Shown: positions 16,902 through 26,669 of the stretch, one piece after another
Layout: each line of letters begins with the position of its first letter
How positions within the stretch are numbered: the stretch's first letter is position 1
Assembly (NCBI RefSeq): GCF_021602155.1
Contig: NZ_BQHY01000018.1
Location: forward strand, 1 to 64,000
Length of the DNA: 64,000 nucleotides
Direction of reading: 5' to 3'
Source of the DNA: Pseudomonas parakoreensis
Lineage (GTDB): Bacteria > Pseudomonadota > Gammaproteobacteria > Pseudomonadales > Pseudomonadaceae
Notes under the pieces: generated by a model
What the model was told of the DNA's origin: nothing
Database searches by the model: none
The model's input: the letters and a program-made list of their open reading frames with translations, nothing else
Position numbers and translations under genes: made by a program

Positions 16902-18101
16902 TTAAATGGCTCCGTCTGTGCGCAACCGGGCGATCTGCTGTTCGTCGTAGCCAAGATCGTGCAGCACCTGCGCATTGTGTTCACCGAGTTGTGGCCCGAC
17001 CCATTCGGAAGTACCCGGCGTCTCGGAGAGTTTCGGCACGATGCCCGGCATCTTGAAAGGCTTGCCGTCCGGCAGTTTCGCCTGCAGGAACATTTCCCGG
17101 GCGAGGTACTGCGGGTCGCTGAACATGTCCTCGGCACTGAAGATCCGGCTGGCCGGCACTTCCGCCTGGTTGAGCAGGTCGAGCACGCTTTGCAGCGGTA
17201 GCGAATTGACCCAGCGGTCGATCACCCCATACAGCTCGTCACGGCGAGTGTCGCGCCCGTCATTGCTCGCCAGCGTCGGGTCGTTAGCCAGATCCTCGCG
17301 GCCGATGATCAGCATGAAACGTTTGAAGATCGCGTCGCCATTCGCGCCGATCTGCACATGCTTGCCGTCGGCACTGGTGTGGATCGATGACGGCGTGATA
17401 CCCGGCATGATGTTGCCGGTGCGTTCGCGGATGAAGCCAAACACGTCGAACTCCGGCACCATGCTTTCCATCATGGCGAAAATCGCCTCGTACAACGCGA
17501 CATCGACGACCTGGCCGAGACCGCCGTTGACCTCGCGGTGACGCAGGGCCATCAGCGCACCGATCACGCCCCATAACGCGGCAATCGAATCACCGATGGA
17601 AATGCCGGTGCGCACCGGTGGCCGATCCTCGAAACCGGTGATGTAGCGCAAACCGCCCATGGATTCACCGACCGCGCCGAAACCCGGTTGATCCTTCATC
17701 GGCCCGCTCTGGCCGAAGCCCGAGAGACGCACCATCACCAGTTTCGGGTTCAGGGCATGCAGGGTTTCCCAGCTCAGCCCGAGTTTTTCCAGGACGCCGG
17801 GGCGAAAGTTCTCGATCAGGATGTCGGCTTCGCCCAGCAGTTTTTTCAGGATCGCCAGACCCTCGGGGTGCTTGAGGTTCAGCGTCAGCGACTTCTTGTT
17901 GCGCGCCTGGACGAACCACCACAACGAAGTGCCTTCATACAATTTGCGCCATTTGCGCAACGGATCGCCGCCGTCGGGCGATTCGACCTTGATCACTTCG
18001 GCGCCGAACTCGCCGCAAATGCGTGAGGCGAACGGCCCGGCAATCAACGTACCCAATTCAATGACTTTCACACCGCTGAGCGGTTTGTTGGCGAACGGCA
18101 T
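16902..18101 (-). CDS. Family III CoA-transferase (CaiB/BaiF type)
   Basis: At 399 residues it has the usual length. The N-terminal 'KVIELGTLIAGPFASRI' and 'GAEVIKVE' strands and the region around the catalytic aspartate ('ISIGDSIAALWG') are all present. These enzymes move CoA between carboxylic acids through an aspartyl anhydride. The relative in many Pseudomonas is the glutarate:succinyl-CoA transferase next to glutaryl-CoA dehydrogenase, but that dehydrogenase is not in this window, so the substrate is open. The next gene is one base downstream. Confidence 0.85.
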   Translation of the reverse strand: MPFANKPLSGVKVIELGTLIAGPFASRICGEFGAEVIKVESPDGGDPLRKWRKLYEGTSLWWFVQARNKKSLTLNLKHPEGLAILKKLLGEADILIENFRPGVLEKLGLSWETLHALNPKLVMVRLSGFGQSGPMKDQPGFGAVGESMGGLRYITGFEDRPPVRTGISIGDSIAALWGVIGALMALRHREVNGGLGQVVDVALYEAIFAMMESMVPEFDVFGFIRERTGNIMPGITPSSIHTSADGKHVQIGANGDAIFKRFMLIIGREDLANDPTLASNDGRDTRRDELYGVIDRWVNSLPLQSVLDLLNQAEVPASRIFSAEDMFSDPQYLAREMFLQAKLPDGKPFKMPGIVPKLSETPGTSEWVGPQLGEHNAQVLHDLGYDEQQIARLRTDGAI

Positions 18102-18247
18102 ACTGAATCCTGTAGGACAAGGCTGAGCAGATACAGCGTTTTAACATAGCCGGCTGTCAGACGCCGCAGCTTGATCGCCATCAATTCGATGATTGCCTAC
18201 CGCATCGGTTAGACTTGCCGACTTTCCTCGTATCAAGAAGCCCGTTC

Positions 18248-18790
18248 ATGGCCCAGCCGTCTACCACTTACAAATTCGAACTGAACCTCACTGACCTCGA
18301 CCGTGGTGTCTACGAGAGCGTCAAGCAGACCATCGCCCGTCACCCTTCGGAAACTGAAGAGCGCATGACCGTGCGGCTGCTGGCCTACGCCCTCTGGTAC
18401 AACGAACTGCTGTCGTTTGGCCGTGGTCTGTCGGATGTGGATGAACCTGCGCTGTGGGAAAAAAGCCTGGACGACCGCGTTCTGCACTGGATCGAAGTCG
18501 GCCAGCCGGATGCCGATCGCCTGACCTGGTGCTCGCGTCGCACTGAACGCACCAGCCTGCTGGCCTATGGCAGCCTGCGCGTATGGGAAGGCAAAGTGGT
18601 GCCGGTGGCGAAGAACCTGAAAAACGTCAACATCGCCGCCGTGCCGCAAGAGGTGCTGGAAACCCTGGCCAAGGACATGCCGCGTGTCATCAAGTGGGAT
18701 GTGATGATCAGCGAAGGCACGATTTTCGTCACCGACGACCGTGGTCAGCACGAAGTCCAGCTGGAATGGCTGGCAGGCGAGCGCGGCTGA
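18248..18790 (+). CDS. yaeQ: YaeQ family protein
   Basis: The 180-residue product matches YaeQ throughout ('YKFELNLTDLDRGVY', 'ERMTVRLLAYALWY', 'KWDVMISEGTIFV'). YaeQ has a PD-(D/E)XK nuclease-like fold; its substrate is not established. The ATG at 18248 is chosen over one 33 bases upstream because homologues begin here. It lies 55 bp upstream of recJ on the same strand, as I recall for P. aeruginosa. Confidence 0.92.
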   Translation: MAQPSTTYKFELNLTDLDRGVYESVKQTIARHPSETEERMTVRLLAYALWYNELLSFGRGLSDVDEPALWEKSLDDRVLHWIEVGQPDADRLTWCSRRTERTSLLAYGSLRVWEGKVVPVAKNLKNVNIAAVPQEVLETLAKDMPRVIKWDVMISEGTIFVTDDRGQHEVQLEWLAGERG

Positions 18791-18845
18791 TCCCGCGTCG
18801 TCCGCTGATTAATCCCACGTATTCAAGAGAAGTTTCCGTTACCCC

Positions 18846-20555
18846 ATGCGTATTGATCCTCGACCGTTGCCTGCCACGCTGCCGTTTCTCGGTGACCTGC
18901 CACCTCTGCTGACCCGTTTGTACGCGGCGCGGGGCGTTCAATCCGAGGCAGAGCTGGATAAAAGTCTGGCGCGGCTGATTCCGTTCCAGCAGCTCAAGGG
19001 CATCGAGGCGGCGGTGGATCTGCTGGTGACGGCGCTGGAGCAGCGTCAACGGATTCTGATCGTCGGTGACTTCGATGCGGACGGGGCGACGGCCAGTACG
19101 GTCGGCGTGCTCGGCTTGCGTCTGCTGGGCGCGGCACATGTCGATTATCTGGTGCCGAACCGCTTCGAATACGGCTATGGCCTGACCCCGGAAATCGTCG
19201 AAGTCGCCCTGACCCGTGAGCCGCAATTGTTGATCACTGTCGACAACGGCATCTCCAGCGTCGAAGGCGTGGCTGCTGCCAGGCGCGCGGGACTGAAGGT
19301 GTTGATCACCGACCACCACTTGCCCGGCGATGAACTGCCGCTGGCCGATGCACTGGTCAACCCGAATCAGCCAGGCTGCGAGTTTCCGAGCAAGGCGCTG
19401 GCCGGGGTCGGGGTGATTTTCTACGTGCTGATGGCCTTGCGCGCGCGCCTGCGCAGCCTCGGCTGGTATGAGAGCAAGCCACAGCCGAACATCGGTGAGT
19501 TGCTCGATCTGGTGGCGCTGGGCAGCGTCGCCGACGTGGTGCCGCTGGACGCCAACAACCGGATTCTGGTGCATCAGGGCCTTGAACGGATTCGCGCCGG
19601 GCGCGCACGGCCGGGGATCAAGGCGATTCTTGAAGTGGCCAAGCGTGACGCGGCGCGGATTACCTCCACCGATCTGGGTTTCATCGTCGGCCCGCGCTTG
19701 AATGCAGCGGGGCGCCTGGATGACATGAGCCTCGGGATCGAATGCCTGCTCACCGCCGACGCCAATCTGGCGCGGGAAATGGCTGCGCAACTGGACGGCT
19801 TGAACCAGGACCGCAAATCCATCGAGCAGGGCATGCAGCGCGAGGCGCTGGCCCAGCTCAAGGATTTGCCAGTGGAATCGATGCCGTTCGGCCTGTGCCT
19901 GTTCGATCCCGAATGGCATCAGGGCGTGATCGGCATTCTCGCCTCGCGGATGAAAGAGCTTTATTTCCGTCCGACCATTGCTTTCGCCGATGCTGGCGAC
20001 GGGCTGCTCAAGGGCTCTGGGCGTTCGGTGCAAGGCTTCCACATTCGTGACGCGCTGAGCGTGGTGGCCGCGCAGCATCCGAACCTGATTGCCAAGTACG
20101 GTGGTCACGCGATGGCGGCGGGCCTGACCTTGCCGCAGGAGAATTTTGCGCTGTTCGCCGAGGCTTTCGATGCCGAAGTGCGTCGGCAACTCCGCGAAGA
20201 AGACCTGACCGGGCGGATGCTCTCCGACGGCACGCTCGCCGTCGAGGAATTCCACCTCGAGCTGGCCCGCGCCCTGCGCCATGCCGGGCCTTGGGGCCAG
20301 CATTTCCCGGAGCCGCTGTTCCATGGTGTGTTCCAGTTGGTCGAGCAGCGCGTGGTCGGCGAGCGCCATCTGAAAGTAGTGCTGAAAAGCGAGTGCGGGT
20401 CGGTGAAGCTGGATGGCATCGCTTTCGGCATTGACCGCGATGTATGGCCGAACCCGACCATTCAGTGGGTCGAGCTGGCTTACAAGCTCGACGTCAACGA
20501 GTTTCGGGGCAACGAGACGGTGCAGTTGATGATTGCCCACATCGAACCACGCTGA
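18846..20555 (+). CDS. recJ: Single-stranded-DNA 5'-3' exonuclease RecJ
   Basis: RecJ degrades 5' ends of single-stranded DNA in recombination and mismatch repair. At 569 residues it is full length. It shows the DHH-family motifs: 'DFDADGATAS' (about residue 76), 'DHHLPGDELP' (about 157) and the C-terminal DHHA1 signature 'GGHAMAAGLTL', followed by the OB-fold part. All the metal-binding aspartates and histidines of the motifs are in place. Confidence 0.97.
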   Translation: MRIDPRPLPATLPFLGDLPPLLTRLYAARGVQSEAELDKSLARLIPFQQLKGIEAAVDLLVTALEQRQRILIVGDFDADGATASTVGVLGLRLLGAAHVDYLVPNRFEYGYGLTPEIVEVALTREPQLLITVDNGISSVEGVAAARRAGLKVLITDHHLPGDELPLADALVNPNQPGCEFPSKALAGVGVIFYVLMALRARLRSLGWYESKPQPNIGELLDLVALGSVADVVPLDANNRILVHQGLERIRAGRARPGIKAILEVAKRDAARITSTDLGFIVGPRLNAAGRLDDMSLGIECLLTADANLAREMAAQLDGLNQDRKSIEQGMQREALAQLKDLPVESMPFGLCLFDPEWHQGVIGILASRMKELYFRPTIAFADAGDGLLKGSGRSVQGFHIRDALSVVAAQHPNLIAKYGGHAMAAGLTLPQENFALFAEAFDAEVRRQLREEDLTGRMLSDGTLAVEEFHLELARALRHAGPWGQHFPEPLFHGVFQLVEQRVVGERHLKVVLKSECGSVKLDGIAFGIDRDVWPNPTIQWVELAYKLDVNEFRGNETVQLMIAHIEPR

Positions 20556-20559
20556 AATC

Positions 20560-20635
20560 AAAAGATCGCAGCCTGCGGCAGCTCCTACAGGGGATCGCAT
20601 TCCATTGCAGGAGCTGCCGCAGGCTGCGATCTTTT
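20560..20635. repeat. REP-type palindrome pair, 'GATCGCAGCCTGCGGCAGCT' family
   Basis: The two 27-bp arms (20560-20586 and 20609-20635) are perfect reverse complements around a 22-bp centre. The same unit recurs at 31086, 35839, 44639, 48389 and 51762. It lies after recJ. Confidence 0.9.
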
Positions 20636-20808
20636 CAGGAACCCCCCGAGAACCCCCGTTGTCGACTAGGCTCTAAGCACTGCTTGATTGGCCTTGTGAC
20701 GTCTTGTCGAATTTTTTGCCCGCGGGGGCGGGTGCTGCGCCTTTTTTGTCACTCGTCGACTTTTCAAACAGAACCCTGGAGCCTGCCCACTGATTTGAGA
20801 GGTGCCCC

Positions 20809-21915
20809 ATGAGTCTGCTGCTCGAACCCTTTACCCTTCGCCAACTGACCCTGCCCAACCGCATCGCCGTGTCACCGATGTGCCAGTACTCCAGCGTCGA
20901 CGGTCTGGCCAACGACTGGCATCTGGTGCACCTGGGCAGCCGCGCGGTGGGCGGTGCCGGACTGATTTTCACCGAGGCCACGGCGGTCACCGCCGACGGG
21001 CGAATCACCGCCGAAGACCTCGGTTTGTGGAACGACGAACAGATCGAACCGTTGCAACGCATCACCCGTTTCATCACGGCTCAGGGCGCGGTTGCTGGCA
21101 TTCAATTGGCCCACGCCGGGCGCAAGGCCAGCACCCATCGGCCATGGATCGGCAAACACGGTAGCGTCAAACCGGAGGATGGCGGCTGGACCCCGGTCGG
21201 GCCATCGCCGATAGCCTTCGATCCGCAACATACGCAACCGAAACAGCTCGATGAAGCGCAGATCGCCGACGTCATCCAGGCCTTCGTTGCCGCGGCCAAA
21301 CGCGCACTGACCGCAGGTTTCAGCGTGGTCGAGGTGCATGCCGCGCACGGTTATCTGCTGCATCAGTTCCTGTCACCGTTGAGCAACCAGCGCCGCGATC
21401 AATACGGTGGTTCGTTCGAAAACCGTATTCGCCTGGTGCTGCAGGTCACCGAGGCCGTGCGCGAGGTCTGGCCGCAAGAGTTGCCGGTGTTTGTCCGGGT
21501 TTCGGCCACCGATTGGGTCGAAGATGGCTGGAACCCGGATGAAACCGTCGAACTGGCGCGTCGCCTCAAGGCACTGGGCGCGGATCTGATCGATGTCTCG
21601 TCTGGTGGTACCGCCGCCAACGCCGAGATTCCGGTAGGGCCGGGGTATCAGACACGCTTCGCCGAACGGGTGCGCAAGGAGTCAGGCATCGCCACCGGCA
21701 CCGTCGGCATGATTACCGAGCCGGCGCAGGCCGAGCATATTCTGCGCACCTGTCAGGCTGACATCATCTTCCTCGCCCGCGAACTGCTGCGTGACCCGTA
21801 CTGGCCGCTGCACGCCGACGATGATCTGGGCGGGCGCAAAGCGGTGTGGCCGGCGCAGTATCAGCGCGCAACCCATCGTGATCAGCCGATCCATGAGTCT
21901 GATCTGCGCGATTGA
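20809..21915 (+). CDS. NADH:flavin oxidoreductase of the old yellow enzyme family (YqjM/XenA group)
   Basis: This FMN-dependent ene-reductase has 368 residues. It has the YqjM-type Cys25 in 'SPMCQYSS', the 'HAGRKAS' active-site region, the catalytic 'HAAHGYLLHQFLSP' segment and the 'YGGSFENR' FMN/phosphate loop. It should reduce activated C=C bonds with NAD(P)H; the natural substrate is unknown. It follows recJ with a repeat and a GC-rich hairpin between. Confidence 0.92.
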   Translation: MSLLLEPFTLRQLTLPNRIAVSPMCQYSSVDGLANDWHLVHLGSRAVGGAGLIFTEATAVTADGRITAEDLGLWNDEQIEPLQRITRFITAQGAVAGIQLAHAGRKASTHRPWIGKHGSVKPEDGGWTPVGPSPIAFDPQHTQPKQLDEAQIADVIQAFVAAAKRALTAGFSVVEVHAAHGYLLHQFLSPLSNQRRDQYGGSFENRIRLVLQVTEAVREVWPQELPVFVRVSATDWVEDGWNPDETVELARRLKALGADLIDVSSGGTAANAEIPVGPGYQTRFAERVRKESGIATGTVGMITEPAQAEHILRTCQADIIFLARELLRDPYWPLHADDDLGGRKAVWPAQYQRATHRDQPIHESDLRD

Positions 21916-21940
21916 TTTCAAAACCGCGTAACGTCTATAA

Positions 21941-21968
21941 AACCCGCCATTGAACCGGCGGGTTTTTT
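21941..21968 (+). terminator. Rho-independent terminator after the oxidoreductase
   Basis: An 8-bp stem (AACCCGCC, 21941-21948, with 21957-21964) is followed by a T-run. It sits 25 bp after the oxidoreductase stop and before the GNAT gene. Confidence 0.85.
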
Positions 21969-21998
21969 CTTGCCTGCCATTTGCCAAGGAAGTCGAGC

Positions 21999-22532
21999 AT
22001 GTTGATCGAACGAGAACTGAGCGAACACGACTTGCCGTTGCTGGCGCAGATCGACCGCAGTGAGCGGGTTGAGGCGAACTATCGTCTGGAGAACGGTGCG
22101 CTGATTCTGTACCCGGTGCATGTCGACATGCGTGGTTGGCCGGAAGGGGAAGCTGAGGAAAATGCGTGGGTGCTGGAAAAGTGTTTGCGGCGCGGAGGTT
22201 GGCTGTATGGCGCTTTCGACGGGCAGGCGCTGGTCGCGGCGGTGGTTGTGGATAACCGGGTTATCCACAACCAGGGGCTGAACATGCGGCAATTGACGTT
22301 TCTGCACATCAGCCGCGACTACCGCGGGCAGGGACTGGGGGCGAAACTGTTTGCATTGGCCTGTGAGCAGGGGCGGCGGTTCGGTGCCGAGGCGTTGTAT
22401 GTCTCAGCGACTGAATCGCGCAACACTGTGGAGTTTTATCAGCGACAGGGTTGCCGGTTGGTTGATCAACCGGATCCGGAGTTATTCGCTCTGGAACCCC
22501 GCGACATCCATTTGTATTTGCCGCTGACCTGA
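21999..22532 (+). CDS. GNAT-family N-acetyltransferase
   Basis: The 177-residue product has the acetyl-CoA-binding motif 'DYRGQGLGAKLF' and a C-terminal 'NTVEFYQRQGC' strand typical of GNAT enzymes. Substrate is unknown. The ATG at 21999 has AAGGAAG 8 bases upstream; an ATG 18 bases earlier has none. Confidence 0.88.
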   Translation: MLIERELSEHDLPLLAQIDRSERVEANYRLENGALILYPVHVDMRGWPEGEAEENAWVLEKCLRRGGWLYGAFDGQALVAAVVVDNRVIHNQGLNMRQLTFLHISRDYRGQGLGAKLFALACEQGRRFGAEALYVSATESRNTVEFYQRQGCRLVDQPDPELFALEPRDIHLYLPLT

Positions 22533-22540
22533 CGGACGCC

Positions 22541-22630
22541 ATCGCTGGCAAGCCAGCTCCCACAGTGGTCGGTGTCGATCACGAAATTTGTGTACGGCAC
22601 CGAACTTGTGGGAGCTGGCTTGCCAGCGAT
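22541..22630. repeat. REP-type palindrome pair, 'GGGAGCTGGCTTGCCAGCGA' family
   Basis: Arms ATCGCTGGCAAGCCAGCTCC... and its reverse complement flank a short centre. It lies between the convergent GNAT and opgD genes. Copies or variants are at 26601, 28142, 50375, 53401 and 62937. Confidence 0.9.
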
Positions 22631-22657
22631 GAGGCCCGATCAGACGCTAGACAACCT

Positions 22658-24286
22658 TCAAGGATATTTGCGCTTGTCCGGCGCCGGCGGGAAGTACTGG
22701 TACAACCAGGTCTCGCTCAGCGTGCGGTCATTGGTGCGGATGAACAGGCGCAGTTCCACCGGGTCGACGCTGTCGCTGGTCGGGTACCAGTCGAACAGGA
22801 TCCGGTAACCCTTGATGTCATCCAGTACCAGTACGCTGAAGTCCTGCACCTTGCCGTTGGAGCAGGTGACCACCGGTTCGATCCCGGTACCCTGTGGCAG
22901 GCGATCCAGGCCGCCGCCGGTGAAGTCCACGGCAAAACGCCGTGCCCAGACCGGCGGATAATGCTCGCCCGGTGCCCAGCCTTCGACGAAGCCCCCCATA
23001 CCCGAGCGAGTCGCATGCACCCGCGCCAGCGGTGTGCCAACCGGCGGCAGAGCGCTCCAGTAGAGCTTGTAGCCGTAATTCAGCGAGTCACCGGCAGCCA
23101 CCGGCTTCTTCGGGGTCCAGAACGCGACGATGTTATCGAGGGTTTCGCCGGTGGTCGGAATTTCCAGCAGATCGATCGAGCCTTCGCCCCACGCGGTTGT
23201 AGGCTCGACCCACAGGCTCGGGCGCTTGCTGTACCAGTCGACAGTGTCCTGATAGTTGGCGAATTCGTGGTCGGTCTGTACCAGACCGAAGCCTTTCGGA
23301 TCGGTGTCGGCAAACGCGTTGAACTGCAGGGTCGCCGGGTTGTTCAGCGGACGGCAAATCCACTCGCCATTGCCACGCCACATCGCCAGTCGATCAGAGT
23401 CATGGATCTGCGGGTGAATGGTGTCGCACATGCGGCGTTCGTGGGTGCCGCAACTGAACATGCTGGTCATCGGCGCAATGCCCAGCTGTTCGATGGCGGT
23501 CCGCGCGTTGATGTGGGCGTCGATCTCCATCACCACACGCTCGGCCTGGCAATCGATGTCGAAGCGATAGGCGCCAGTCGCACTCGGCGAGTCGAGCAGG
23601 GCGTAGACCACAAAACGCGTGGCGTTCTGCTCCGGAGTTTCGAACCAGAATTTGGTGAAGTCAGGAAACTCTTCGCGCTTTTTGGCGTAGGTGTCGATGG
23701 CCAGACCACGGGCCGAGAGGCCATATTGGCCAGTGGCGTCCACCGCGCGGAAATAACTGGCGCCGAGGAACGACACCACGTCGTGACGATCCAGCTCCGG
23801 CGCCTTGAACAATTTGAAGCCGGCAAAGCCCAGGTCGCCCTTGAGCTGCTGGGTATCGACCGAGGTGTTCTCGTAGTTGAACAACGTCGGGCGGAAATGC
23901 ACTTCGCGGGCGGTACGGGTTTTTGGATCGACGCTGTACATGCGCACTGGCTGGCGGAAACCCATGCCGACGTGGAAGAACTGCACGTCCAGCTGACCCT
24001 TGTTCTCTTTCCACAGCGAATGATCGCCGTCGTAGCGGATCGCGTTGAAATTCTGCGGGGTCATGGTCGCCAGGGTCGGCGGCAGCACCTGTTTAGTGTC
24101 CTGATAGGCCGAACCGGCCAGTTGCTTGGTCTGACGCTTGAGCGCTTCGAAGTCGAAGGCCTGCGCTTCGCCATCAGCGGCGCCACCATTGGCGGCCCAG
24201 GCACGGGCGGCCAGCAGGCCGGAAGCCGAGAGACCGGTGTAAGCCGCAATGGCCATCGACGCTTTGAGCAAGTTCCTGCGGTGCAT
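22658..24286 (-). CDS. opgD: Periplasmic glucan biosynthesis protein OpgD/MdoD
   Basis: OpgD shapes osmoregulated periplasmic glucans, setting backbone length and structure. With the ATG at 24286 it has 542 residues. The N-terminus is a twin-arginine signal ('HRRNLLKA' then a hydrophobic stretch ending 'AARAWA'), as known for OpgD. The mature part carries the OpgG/D domains ('[13 protein letters not shown]', '[10 protein letters not shown]'). An ATG 42 bases upstream would put extra residues before the Tat motif and is rejected. Confidence 0.93.
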   Translation of the reverse strand: MHRRNLLKASMAIAAYTGLSASGLLAARAWAANGGAADGEAQAFDFEALKRQTKQLAGSAYQDTKQVLPPTLATMTPQNFNAIRYDGDHSLWKENKGQLDVQFFHVGMGFRQPVRMYSVDPKTRTAREVHFRPTLFNYENTSVDTQQLKGDLGFAGFKLFKAPELDRHDVVSFLGASYFRAVDATGQYGLSARGLAIDTYAKKREEFPDFTKFWFETPEQNATRFVVYALLDSPSATGAYRFDIDCQAERVVMEIDAHINARTAIEQLGIAPMTSMFSCGTHERRMCDTIHPQIHDSDRLAMWRGNGEWICRPLNNPATLQFNAFADTDPKGFGLVQTDHEFANYQDTVDWYSKRPSLWVEPTTAWGEGSIDLLEIPTTGETLDNIVAFWTPKKPVAAGDSLNYGYKLYWSALPPVGTPLARVHATRSGMGGFVEGWAPGEHYPPVWARRFAVDFTGGGLDRLPQGTGIEPVVTCSNGKVQDFSVLVLDDIKGYRILFDWYPTSDSVDPVELRLFIRTNDRTLSETWLYQYFPPAPDKRKYP

Positions 24287-24679
24287 AAATACAACCTGTC
24301 GTGAGCAATCCCGCGCCTTTCCTGGCACGTGCTGGATCAGAAATTACGGTTCGGACAAGCCTTCGGCCAAACGCAACGGACTATAAACAGATGCCGGCTA
24401 GCTTAAACGGTTCGCTCGCCGAGCAAAATTCGTTGATACACGATGAGAGAGTGTCAATGAAACAAGACGTGTCGGTTAAATGTCTGACGGCTCTTTCTGA
24501 TTTACAGGGCATATCTGCTTTTTTCGACTAATTACTCTAAAAACCGCTTTTCAGCGCTGATTAAATTTCTATTCTATGGGCATGGCCGGTGCGACCGGCA
24601 GGGCACAGGCGCTGCTGTAAGGGACAGGGCGATGTGGTGATCAAGCAATTCTTCGACGTATCAGAGAAGGACATCGTCC
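24287..24679. other. Intergenic region upstream of opgD
   Basis: This gap between two divergent genes should hold the opgD promoter and the promoter of the small gene at 24680. A 76-codon frame within it lacks a ribosome site and is not protein-like. I see no structured RNA. Confidence 0.4.
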
Positions 24680-24865
24680 ATGGCAAAAATACAAGGCATC
24701 GCCGAAATGCTCGGCATCTTTCCCTGCCTGAGCAGCGGACGCAGAAGGCGTCGATTGAGTTCTGAAGAGCTGAAGCTGGTGGAGCGTTATCGCGAGTTGT
24801 CGGAGAGTGACCGGATTGCGATGCGCTATCTGGTGGATGCGATGCGCAGTGTTTCGCGGTTTTGA
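24680..24865 (+). CDS. Small basic hypothetical protein (61 aa)
   Basis: The ATG is preceded by GAAGGA. The product has an Arg-rich patch ('SGRRRRRLSSEE') followed by two predicted helices ('KLVERYRELSESDRIAMRYL'), which would suit a nucleic-acid or membrane-surface contact. I do not recognise a family. A strong hairpin follows directly. Confidence 0.6.
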   Translation: MAKIQGIAEMLGIFPCLSSGRRRRRLSSEELKLVERYRELSESDRIAMRYLVDAMRSVSRF

Positions 24866-24870
24866 GTGTG

Positions 24871-24910
24871 TCTAGCCCTGAAACAGGCTCACACCTGTTT
24901 CAGGGCTAGA
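24871..24910. terminator. Perfect 17-bp hairpin after the small basic gene
   Basis: Bases 24871-24887 and 24894-24910 are exact reverse complements with a 6-base loop. There is no T-run on the plus strand. It starts 6 bases after the stop of the 61-aa gene. Confidence 0.6.
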
Positions 24911-24936
24911 CAATTGATGACGGCGCTTCGAGGAGG

Positions 24937-24963
24937 CCCCGGAATCAAAATTCGATTCCGGGG
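24937..24963. terminator. Second hairpin, downstream of the permease gene
   Basis: A 10-bp perfect stem (24937-24946 with 24954-24963) lies 9 bases beyond the permease stop on the minus strand. It lacks a clear U-tract but probably protects or ends that transcript. Confidence 0.5.
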
Positions 24964-24971
24964 AACTCGTC

Positions 24972-26456
24972 TTAGCGACTCACCTTCCACGCATCCCCAG
25001 CCGGCGCCTTCCCATGGTCATACGGCTTGCCAATCCACATGTAAATCAACCCCAGCCCAATCACAATCACCGTGCTCAGCACCATCGCGTAGTTGATGTA
25101 CCACGCCGCATCCGGCGTGCGTGGCCAGGCCATGTTGATGATTGCGCCGACGCCGTACACCAGCGCGCCGATGTTTACCGGCCAGCCCCACGCGCCGAGG
25201 GTGAATTTGCCGCTCGGTTTCCAGCCTTTCATCCGCGCATACAACGCGGCCAGCACGATCATCTGGAACGCGAGGTAGATGCCGATGGCGGCGAAGCTGA
25301 CGATGGTGGCCACGGCGTCCTGCAGGAAGAAGCCGAGGGCGATGATCAGGGCGGGCAGGACGCCGGACACGAACAGCGCGGCAACCGGCACCTGAGTGGT
25401 AGGAGAAATCTTTTTCAGCAGTCGGCTGCCGATCACCATTTCATCGCGAGCGTAGGAGTACAGCAGACGGCTGGCTGCTGCCTGCAGGCTGATGACGCAG
25501 GAGATGAAGGAAATCATCACCACGCCCATCACCACTTTCGAGCCGATCGGGCCGAAGGCGTTGTTGAGGATGGTGGTGACCGGGTCTTTGTCGGTGCCGT
25601 TGATTACCGCTTGCATGTCCGGCACGGCGAGGATCAGCGCCAGGCAGGCGAACATTGCCGCGATGCCGCCGATGTAGATGGTCATGCGCATGGCCACCGG
25701 GATTTTTGCGCTGGGGTTCGGGGTTTCCTCGGCGACATCGCCGCAGGCTTCGAAACCGTAGTAGAGGAACATCCCTGCCAGCGAAGCGGTGAGGAACGCC
25801 GGCAGGTACGAGCCGTCAACGCTGATGTCGAAGGTGTTGAACAGCACGCTCAGCGGCTGATGACGTTCGAAAACCAGCAGGTAGACGCCGACGATCACCG
25901 CGCCGACCAGTTCGCAGAGGAAGCCGAACATGGCGATCCGCGCCAGCACTTGGGTGCCGCTCAGATTGACCAGCGTGGCGAACAGCGTCAGCACCAGCGC
26001 GATGACGATATTGGTGTTGTTACTCGGTTCAAACCCGAGCATCGCCGCCAGATACGGGCCGGCACCGACAGCCACTGCCGCAATAGTCACGCACAGGGCG
26101 ATGGAGTAGATCCAGCCGACCATCCATGCCCATTTCTTGCCGACCAGACGCCGCGCCCAAGGATAGACGCCGCCGGAAATCGGGAACTGCGACACCACTT
26201 CGCCGAAGATCAGGCACACCAGCAGTTGGCCGCAACCGACCAGCAAGTAAGCCCAGAACATCGGTGGTCCGCCAGCGGCGAGGCACAGGCCGAACAGGGT
26301 ATAAACCCCTACGACCGGCGACAGATAAGTGAAGCCCAGCGCGAAGTTTTCCCACAGGCTCATGCTGCGGTTGAAGTTGGAGGTGTAGCCCAGTTTGCGC
26401 AGTTGTTCGGCATCGCTGTCGGCAACGGCGGCCGCGAATTCGGGTGAGGCACTCAT
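24972..26456 (-). CDS. APC-superfamily amino-acid permease
   Basis: The 494-residue inner-membrane protein has about 12 hydrophobic segments and the APC signature region ('NFALGFTYLSPVVGVYTLF', 'ISGGVYPWARRL', 'YYGFEACGDVAEETPNPS'). It is closest in style to the GABA/ethanolamine-type permeases. Position next to a gamma-aminobutyraldehyde dehydrogenase suggests GABA, putrescine or a related amine as substrate, which is inference. Confidence 0.85.
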   Translation of the reverse strand: MSASPEFAAAVADSDAEQLRKLGYTSNFNRSMSLWENFALGFTYLSPVVGVYTLFGLCLAAGGPPMFWAYLLVGCGQLLVCLIFGEVVSQFPISGGVYPWARRLVGKKWAWMVGWIYSIALCVTIAAVAVGAGPYLAAMLGFEPSNNTNIVIALVLTLFATLVNLSGTQVLARIAMFGFLCELVGAVIVGVYLLVFERHQPLSVLFNTFDISVDGSYLPAFLTASLAGMFLYYGFEACGDVAEETPNPSAKIPVAMRMTIYIGGIAAMFACLALILAVPDMQAVINGTDKDPVTTILNNAFGPIGSKVVMGVVMISFISCVISLQAAASRLLYSYARDEMVIGSRLLKKISPTTQVPVAALFVSGVLPALIIALGFFLQDAVATIVSFAAIGIYLAFQMIVLAALYARMKGWKPSGKFTLGAWGWPVNIGALVYGVGAIINMAWPRTPDAAWYINYAMVLSTVIVIGLGLIYMWIGKPYDHGKAPAGDAWKVSR

Positions 26457-26600
26457 GTGTGTTTGCTCCGTGAAATCGGCAGATTTCGGATGGCCGAGGC
26501 CGTGGCGGTGCTTTGCGGGCGCCGCCCGGTTCGGTAGTTATTGTTTTTGTGTCCTGGTGGTGCGTAATGCCGGTTTCCTTCCTGAAACCGGGGTGACGCC

Positions 26601-26665
26601 TTCGCTGGCAAGCCAGCTCCCACAAGAGCTGCATTGAACCTTGTGGGAGCTGGCTTGCCAGCGAT
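26601..26665. repeat. REP-type palindrome pair, second family
   Basis: TCGCTGGCAAGCCAGCTCCC and its reverse complement are separated by about 20 bp. It ends a few bases before the stop codon of the dehydrogenase gene, in the gap before the permease. Confidence 0.85.
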
Positions 26666-26669
26666 GCTT

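Noticed and set aside
18729-20600. 623-codon open frame on the minus strand across recJ
   Set aside because: It is antisense to recJ, has a His/Gln/Arg-rich shadow composition and no ribosome site; recJ has all DHH motifs.
20673-20780. Short minus-strand frame ending near 'GKKFDKTSQGQSSSA' between recJ and the oxidoreductase
   Set aside because: The end looks protein-like, but the only nearby start is a CTG without a ribosome site, and the GC-rich hairpin with flanking T/A runs explains the sequence equally well.
22565-24304. 579-codon open frame on the plus strand across opgD
   Set aside because: It is antisense to opgD and shows only the reverse-frame bias of a high-GC gene.
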